Assembly (NCBI GenBank): GCA_025937115.1
Contig: JAICSB010000103.1
Span: 1 to 9,432 of the forward strand
Origin: Pseudonocardiaceae bacterium
GTDB taxonomy: Bacteria > Actinomycetota > Actinomycetes > Mycobacteriales > Pseudonocardiaceae
Length of the DNA: 9,432 nt
Reading direction: 5' to 3'
How positions within the stretch are numbered: the stretch's first letter is position 1; the number at the start of each line of letters is the position of its first letter. This document shows, one piece after another, positions 6,418 through 9,432 of this stretch. Both the position numbers and the translations under genes were made by a program. A model generated the notes under the pieces. The model saw only the letters and a list, made by a program, of their open reading frames with translations. It made no database searches and was not told where the DNA came from.

Positions 6418-7331
6418 TCTGGCCGTCATTCCTGGTCAACGCCCTGCTCGCGGGCACCGCCATCGCCGCGGCCGCCGGACTGGTCGGCTACTTCATGGTG
6501 CTGCGGGCCCAGGTCTTTACCGGCGACGCGCTGAGCCATGTGGCGTTCACGGGCGCCCTGGCGGCGCTGGCACTGGGCGTCGACGAGCGGTTCGGGCTGT
6601 TCGCGGCGACCATTGGCGTGGGCGTCGCCCTCGGCGCCCTCGGCGGACGAGGCCGGCCTGACGACGTCGTGATCGGCAATGTGTTCGCCTGGATCCTCGG
6701 CCTTGGCGTGTTCTTCCTGACCCTGTACACCACCAACAACAGCGCTGGCAACGGCAACGCCGGAGTCAACGTCCTGTTCGGCTCGATCTTCGGCTTGAGC
6801 CGCTCCGAGGCAGTCACCGCGGCCGTCGTCGCCGCCCTCATCGCCGCTGGCATGGTCACCATCGCCCGGCCGCTGCTGTTCGCCAGCATCGACAACGCCG
6901 TCGCCGCCGCCCGAGGTATTCCGGTCCGCATGCTCGGCTATGTCTTTCTCGCCTTGGTCGGCGGCGCCGCCGCCGAGGCGAGCCAAGCCGTCGGTGCGCT
7001 GCTGCTGCTCGGGCTGCTCGCCGCACCCGCCGGGACAGCGCAACGCCTCACCACCCGCCCGTACCTAGCGCTGCTCATCTCCGCCGGCCTTGCGGTAGGG
7101 GAGATGTGGGCAGGTCTGGCACTCAGCTACACCGTCCCGGCGCTGCCACCGAGTTTCGCCATCCTCGCCGTGGCCACCGGCGGTTATGCCCTTGTGCTGC
7201 TCAGCGGCGGTAGCCGCAGGCGATCGCGGTCGCCAGTCCCGCCATCCCAGCTCCCGCCAGCAGGCTCGAGGCCAGCCGGGCATGGTGTGAGAACCACAGC
7301 TGCGCGCAGTGCCCATGGGCCTGGGAGTTGA
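6414..7331 (+). CDS. znuB: Metal ABC transporter permease, canonical copy (ABC-3/ZnuB family)
   Basis: A 305-residue membrane protein of the same family as the preceding gene but clearly diverged from it. It keeps the canonical FTGDALSHVAFTGALAA (35-51), an Asn-rich outer loop (YTTNNSAGNGNAG) before VNVLFGSIFGLS, the ASIDNAVAAARGIPVR loop, and QAVGALLLLGLLAAPAGTAQ. The ATG at 6414 overlaps the previous stop by 4 bp; the frame is open further upstream but that part is a shadow of the first permease. Membrane segments end at about residue 262. The last 43 residues are polar, Arg/Ser/Pro-rich and unlike a transporter, and are exactly the part that overlaps the dehydrogenase gene on the other strand, so the tail is probably a non-essential read-through extension. 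Symbol by family analogy. Confidence 0.85.
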   Translation: MIWPSFLVNALLAGTAIAAAAGLVGYFMVLRAQVFTGDALSHVAFTGALAALALGVDERFGLFAATIGVGVALGALGGRGRPDDVVIGNVFAWILGLGVFFLTLYTTNNSAGNGNAGVNVLFGSIFGLSRSEAVTAAVVAALIAAGMVTIARPLLFASIDNAVAAARGIPVRMLGYVFLALVGGAAAEASQAVGALLLLGLLAAPAGTAQRLTTRPYLALLISAGLAVGEMWAGLALSYTVPALPPSFAILAVATGGYALVLLSGGSRRRSRSPVPPSQLPPAGSRPAGHGVRTTAARSAHGPGS

Positions 7332-8217
7332 ACACCCCGTGCGCGCCGTGGTCGTGCCCGTCTTTGCCGTCGACGGGTTTCCACAGGTTGTGCGGTCGGT
7401 TCGGGTCGGCCTTTTCCCCGCTCTGCTGTGACTTATAGCCGGTCTTGGCCAGATAGCGGTCCAGCAGCGCTGGGGCGATCTTCTGGCCGAGCAGGGTGCC
7501 CACGGTGCTCGCACCCACCCAATACTGCTTGCGTCGCGGGTGGTCGGCCGCGAACACGACGCCACGCGCGGCCACCTCCGGTTGGTATATCGGCGGCACC
7601 GGCTGCGGGTGGTTGGGCAGCCGGGACAGCACCCAGGAGAACTGCGGGGTGTTGACCGCCGGCATCTGAACAACCGTGACCGCGATGTTGCTGCCGTCGT
7701 GCATCAGCTCGGTTCGCAGCGACTCGGTGAACCCGTTGATGGCGTGCTTCGCGCCGCAGTAAGCAGACTGCAGCGGGATGCTGCGTTCCCCCAACGCGGA
7801 GCCCACTTGAACGATGGTGCCCCGGTCGCGTGGCCGCATCCGGGCCAGCGCGACCATGGTGCCGTAGACGAAACCCAGATAGCTGACCTCGGTGACCCGG
7901 CGGAACTCCTCGGGCCCGATCTCGTGGAACGGGGCGAAAACCGAGGTGAACGCCACGTTGATCCACACGTCGATCGGCCCGAAGGCGTCCTCGACCTGGG
8001 TGGCTGCGGCGTCGACCTGGTCGTAGTCCGCGACGTCGGTGGGGATGGCCAAAGCGCTGCCGCCAGCGTTCTCCACATCCTTGACCGCCCCGTCCAGCCC
8101 CGCCTGCCCGCGAGCCAACAGCGCCACCTGCGCTCCTCGGGCGCCGAACTGCCGCGCGGTAGCGCGGGCGATCCCGGCGCTCGCCCCGGTGATCACCACA
8201 ACCTGACGATGGGTCAT
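7201..8217 (-). CDS. Short-chain dehydrogenase/reductase with His-rich C-terminal tail
   Basis: A 338-residue classical SDR oxidoreductase, longer than the usual 250. The Rossmann nucleotide-binding motif TGASAGIA (10-17), D61 in TDVAD, and the catalytic S140, Y153 and K157 (YCGAK) are present. Two usual positions differ: NNAG is NVAF (87-90), and the active-site Asn before LG appears as Ser (S112 in VSYLG). After the SDR fold (about residue 250) is a tail that has seven His between 288 and 312 (GHDHGAHG, AHGHC, SHH) and ends in a hydrophobic, possibly membrane-associated helix (316-334). Substrate unknown. The ATG is chosen because GAGG lies 6 bases upstream. It overlaps the second permease by 131 bp at the 3' ends and is divergent from the AhpD-like gene. 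Confidence 0.88.
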   Translation of the reverse strand: MTHRQVVVITGASAGIARATARQFGARGAQVALLARGQAGLDGAVKDVENAGGSALAIPTDVADYDQVDAAATQVEDAFGPIDVWINVAFTSVFAPFHEIGPEEFRRVTEVSYLGFVYGTMVALARMRPRDRGTIVQVGSALGERSIPLQSAYCGAKHAINGFTESLRTELMHDGSNIAVTVVQMPAVNTPQFSWVLSRLPNHPQPVPPIYQPEVAARGVVFAADHPRRKQYWVGASTVGTLLGQKIAPALLDRYLAKTGYKSQQSGEKADPNRPHNLWKPVDGKDGHDHGAHGVFNSQAHGHCAQLWFSHHARLASSLLAGAGMAGLATAIACGYRR

Positions 8218-8287
8218 ACCTGACCTCAGCTTCCCGTCGACGCCAATGCTTCTGCTCCAGGGATGCCCACCGACGGGTGGCCGTACG

Positions 8288-8303
8288 CGTGACCCGCTTC
8301 ACG
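8288..8303. promoter_or_regulatory. Operator-like inverted repeat between divergent genes
   Basis: CGTGA (8288-8292), 6 bases, then TCACG (8299-8303) form a perfect 5+5 dyad in the 133-base space between the dehydrogenase and the AhpD-like gene. The flanks (GTAC before, TAC after) extend the symmetry if two bases are skipped. Placement suggests a repressor site serving one or both genes, but no regulator gene is next to it. Confidence 0.3.
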
Positions 8304-8337
8304 TACTTACAGGCTCGATCCTGGCCGGCTCGGGAGT

Positions 8338-8343
8338 TAGCGT
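8338..8343 (+). promoter_or_regulatory. Possible -10 element for a leaderless AhpD-like mRNA
   Basis: TAGCGT fits the TAnnnT -10 pattern and ends 7 bases before the ATG at 8351, the spacing expected if transcription starts on the A of the start codon. No good -35 is visible. A GGGAG at 8332-8336 would instead serve the GTG at 8345, so the start mechanism is undecided. Confidence 0.3.
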
Positions 8344-8350
8344 CGTGCGC

Positions 8351-8809
8351 ATGGAAGCACGTTTCTCCCTCCCCGAGCTCACCGCGGACCTGTACCGCCG
8401 GATGGCCGCGCTCAGCTCCGCCGTGCAGAACTGCGGGCTGGACCACCAGCTGCTCGAATTAATCAAGATGCGTGCCTCGCAGATCAATGGTTGCGCGTAC
8501 TGCATCGACATGCACAGTAAGGATGCCCGCGCGATGGGTGAGACCGAGCAGCGGTTGTACGCCCTCAACGCCTGGCGGGAAACCCCCTTCTACACCGAGC
8601 GGGAGCGGGCCGCGCTGGCGCTGACCGAGGCGATCACCCTTATCACCGACGGCCACGTATCAGACGACGTGTACGAGCAGGCTCGCCGCGTGTTCGATGA
8701 GAAAGAGGTCGGTCAGATCGTCTGGGCCGCCGCTGTCATCAACACCTGGAACCGGTTGGCCATCGCAGCTCGATCAGCAGCGGGCAGCTACCATCGTGAT
8801 AAAGGATGA
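8351..8809 (+). CDS. AhpD-like carboxymuconolactone decarboxylase family protein
   Basis: A 152-residue all-helical protein of the CMD/AhpD superfamily. The full AhpD-type redox and proton-relay set is present with exact spacing: E36, C48, C51 and H55 (E-x11-C-x2-C-x3-H, in GCAYCIDMHSKDA). It matches Glu118, Cys130, Cys133 and His137 of mycobacterial AhpD as I recall them, so it is likely a thiol-dependent peroxide-reducing or disulfide-exchanging enzyme and not a true decarboxylase. The ATG at 8351 begins MEARFSLPELTADLY, which looks like a normal family N-terminus; the GTG at 8345 is an alternative, while the longer frame from 8246 adds residues that do not resemble the family. It converges on aconitase with an 11 bp gap. 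Physiological partner unknown. Confidence 0.88.
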   Translation: MEARFSLPELTADLYRRMAALSSAVQNCGLDHQLLELIKMRASQINGCAYCIDMHSKDARAMGETEQRLYALNAWRETPFYTERERAALALTEAITLITDGHVSDDVYEQARRVFDEKEVGQIVWAAAVINTWNRLAIAARSAAGSYHRDKG

Positions 8810-8820
8810 TGGCCCCCAGG

Positions 8821-9432
8821 CTAGCCGCGGCGGGCCATATCGCGTAATACGTATTGCAGAATGCCGCCGTTGCGATAGTACTCGGCTTCACCGGGGGTGT
8901 CGATGCGCAGTACAGCGTCGAAATCAATCGGATCGGCATCTTCGCGGGTGGCTTTGATGCGCACCGTTGCTGGGATGGAGCCGTTGTTCAGGGCGGTGAC
9001 ACCGGAGATGTCGAAGGTTTCGGTACCGTCGAGACCCAGCGACGAGACCGATTCGCCGGCCGGGAACTGCAACGGCAGCACGCCCATTCCGATCAGGTTG
9101 GAACGGTGGATGCGCTCGAAGGATTCGGCCAGCACCGCCTGCACGCCGAGCAGTCGAGTGCCCTTTGCCGCCCAGTCCCGCGAGGAACCCGAGCCGTATT
9201 CCTTGCCCCCGACGATCAGCAACGGGATCCCGTCGGCGGCGTAATGTTGAGCCGCGTCGTAAATGGAGACCGGCCACTCACCGTCGGATTTCGTAGTGAA
9301 GTCTCGGGTGTAACCACCGCTGATGTTGTTGAGCAGTAGGTTGCGCAGCCGGATGTTGGCGAAGGTACCGCGGATCATTACCTCGTGATTGCCGCGGCGG
9401 GATCCATACGAGTTGAAGTTCTTACGCTCCAC
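8821..9432 (-). CDS. acnA: Aconitate hydratase, C-terminal part (5' end outside window)
   Basis: The last 203 residues of aconitase A / IRP1-type aconitase, the citric acid cycle enzyme that interconverts citrate and isocitrate. The visible part is the end of the linker and the C-terminal swivel domain. It opens with [19 protein letters not shown], and then [11 protein letters not shown]. The active-site loop [12 protein letters not shown] carries the Ser and Arg that correspond to catalytic Ser642 and Arg644 of mitochondrial aconitase. [20 protein letters not shown] and the terminal [13 protein letters not shown] are typical of bacterial AcnA. The GTG at the window edge is an internal valine codon, not the start. 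The Fe-S cluster cysteines lie in the missing N-terminal part and cannot be checked. Confidence 0.96.
   Translation of the reverse strand: MERKNFNSYGSRRGNHEVMIRGTFANIRLRNLLLNNISGGYTRDFTTKSDGEWPVSIYDAAQHYAADGIPLLIVGGKEYGSGSSRDWAAKGTRLLGVQAVLAESFERIHRSNLIGMGVLPLQFPAGESVSSLGLDGTETFDISGVTALNNGSIPATVRIKATREDADPIDFDAVLRIDTPGEAEYYRNGGILQYVLRDMARRG

Noticed and set aside
8246..8350. A longer N-terminus for the AhpD-like protein from the ATG at 8246.
   Set aside because: The added residues do not resemble the family and would cover the dyad and -10 region; starts at 8345 or 8351 fit better.
7433..8446. A 337-codon minus-strand frame overlapping the dehydrogenase.
   Set aside because: It is a different frame of the same strand as the SDR gene, rich in Arg and Gly, and lacks the Rossmann and YxxxK motifs.
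8791..8812. A 7-pair hairpin (CCATCGT and ATGATGG, 8-base loop) across the AhpD-like stop, as a bidirectional terminator.
   Set aside because: Weak stem with a G-U pair and no T-run; too little to call a terminator.
1..9432. CRISPR arrays, insertion sequences, prophage pieces, tRNA or rRNA genes.
   Set aside because: No regularly spaced repeats, transposase or integrase motifs, or RNA gene signatures were recognised; the genes are ordinary chromosomal actinobacterial genes.

Overview
The window is GC-rich, densely packed bacterial DNA with GTG starts and many 1-4 bp overlaps between stop and start codons. Together with an ergothioneine (EGT) gene cluster of the egtABCD type, this points to a high-GC actinobacterium (mycobacterial, pseudonocardial or streptomycete relatives). 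The genus cannot be fixed from this sequence alone.

Layout. (1) Bases 2-3498, plus strand: the end of egtA, then complete egtB, egtC and egtD, joined by 4 bp overlaps or a 1 bp gap. This is one translationally coupled operon for ergothioneine biosynthesis: gamma-glutamylcysteine supply, histidine trimethylation to hercynine, oxygen-dependent C-S bond formation, and removal of the glutamyl group. The last-step C-S lyase gene egtE is not present next to it. (2) Bases 3499-3641: an intergenic region with a strong hairpin (probable terminator of the egt operon), an overlapping alternative pairing, and then a promoter whose -35 element lies inside a Zur-box-like AT-rich site. (3) Bases 3642-7331, plus strand: a four-gene metal (probably zinc) ABC importer made of a lipoprotein binding protein, an ATPase and two different ABC-3 family permeases, all joined by 4 bp overlaps. 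(4) Bases 7201-8217, minus strand: a short-chain dehydrogenase with a His-rich, hydrophobic-ended C-terminal tail. Its 3' end overlaps the 3' end of the second permease by 131 bp. (5) Bases 8351-8809, plus strand: an AhpD-like carboxymuconolactone decarboxylase family protein, divergent from the dehydrogenase. (6) Bases 8821-9432, minus strand: the C-terminal part of aconitase, running out of the window.

The themes are redox and thiol chemistry (EGT, AhpD-like protein) and metal supply. EgtB needs iron and aconitase an Fe-S cluster, while the importer is more likely for zinc or manganese. No mobile element, CRISPR array, tRNA or rRNA was seen, and the only gaps without genes are about 140, 130 and 11 bases. 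I see no clearly undescribed system. The most informative points are the Zur-like control of the importer placed directly behind the EGT operon, the mutually exclusive hairpins between the two operons, the atypical first permease, and the long antisense gene overlap.
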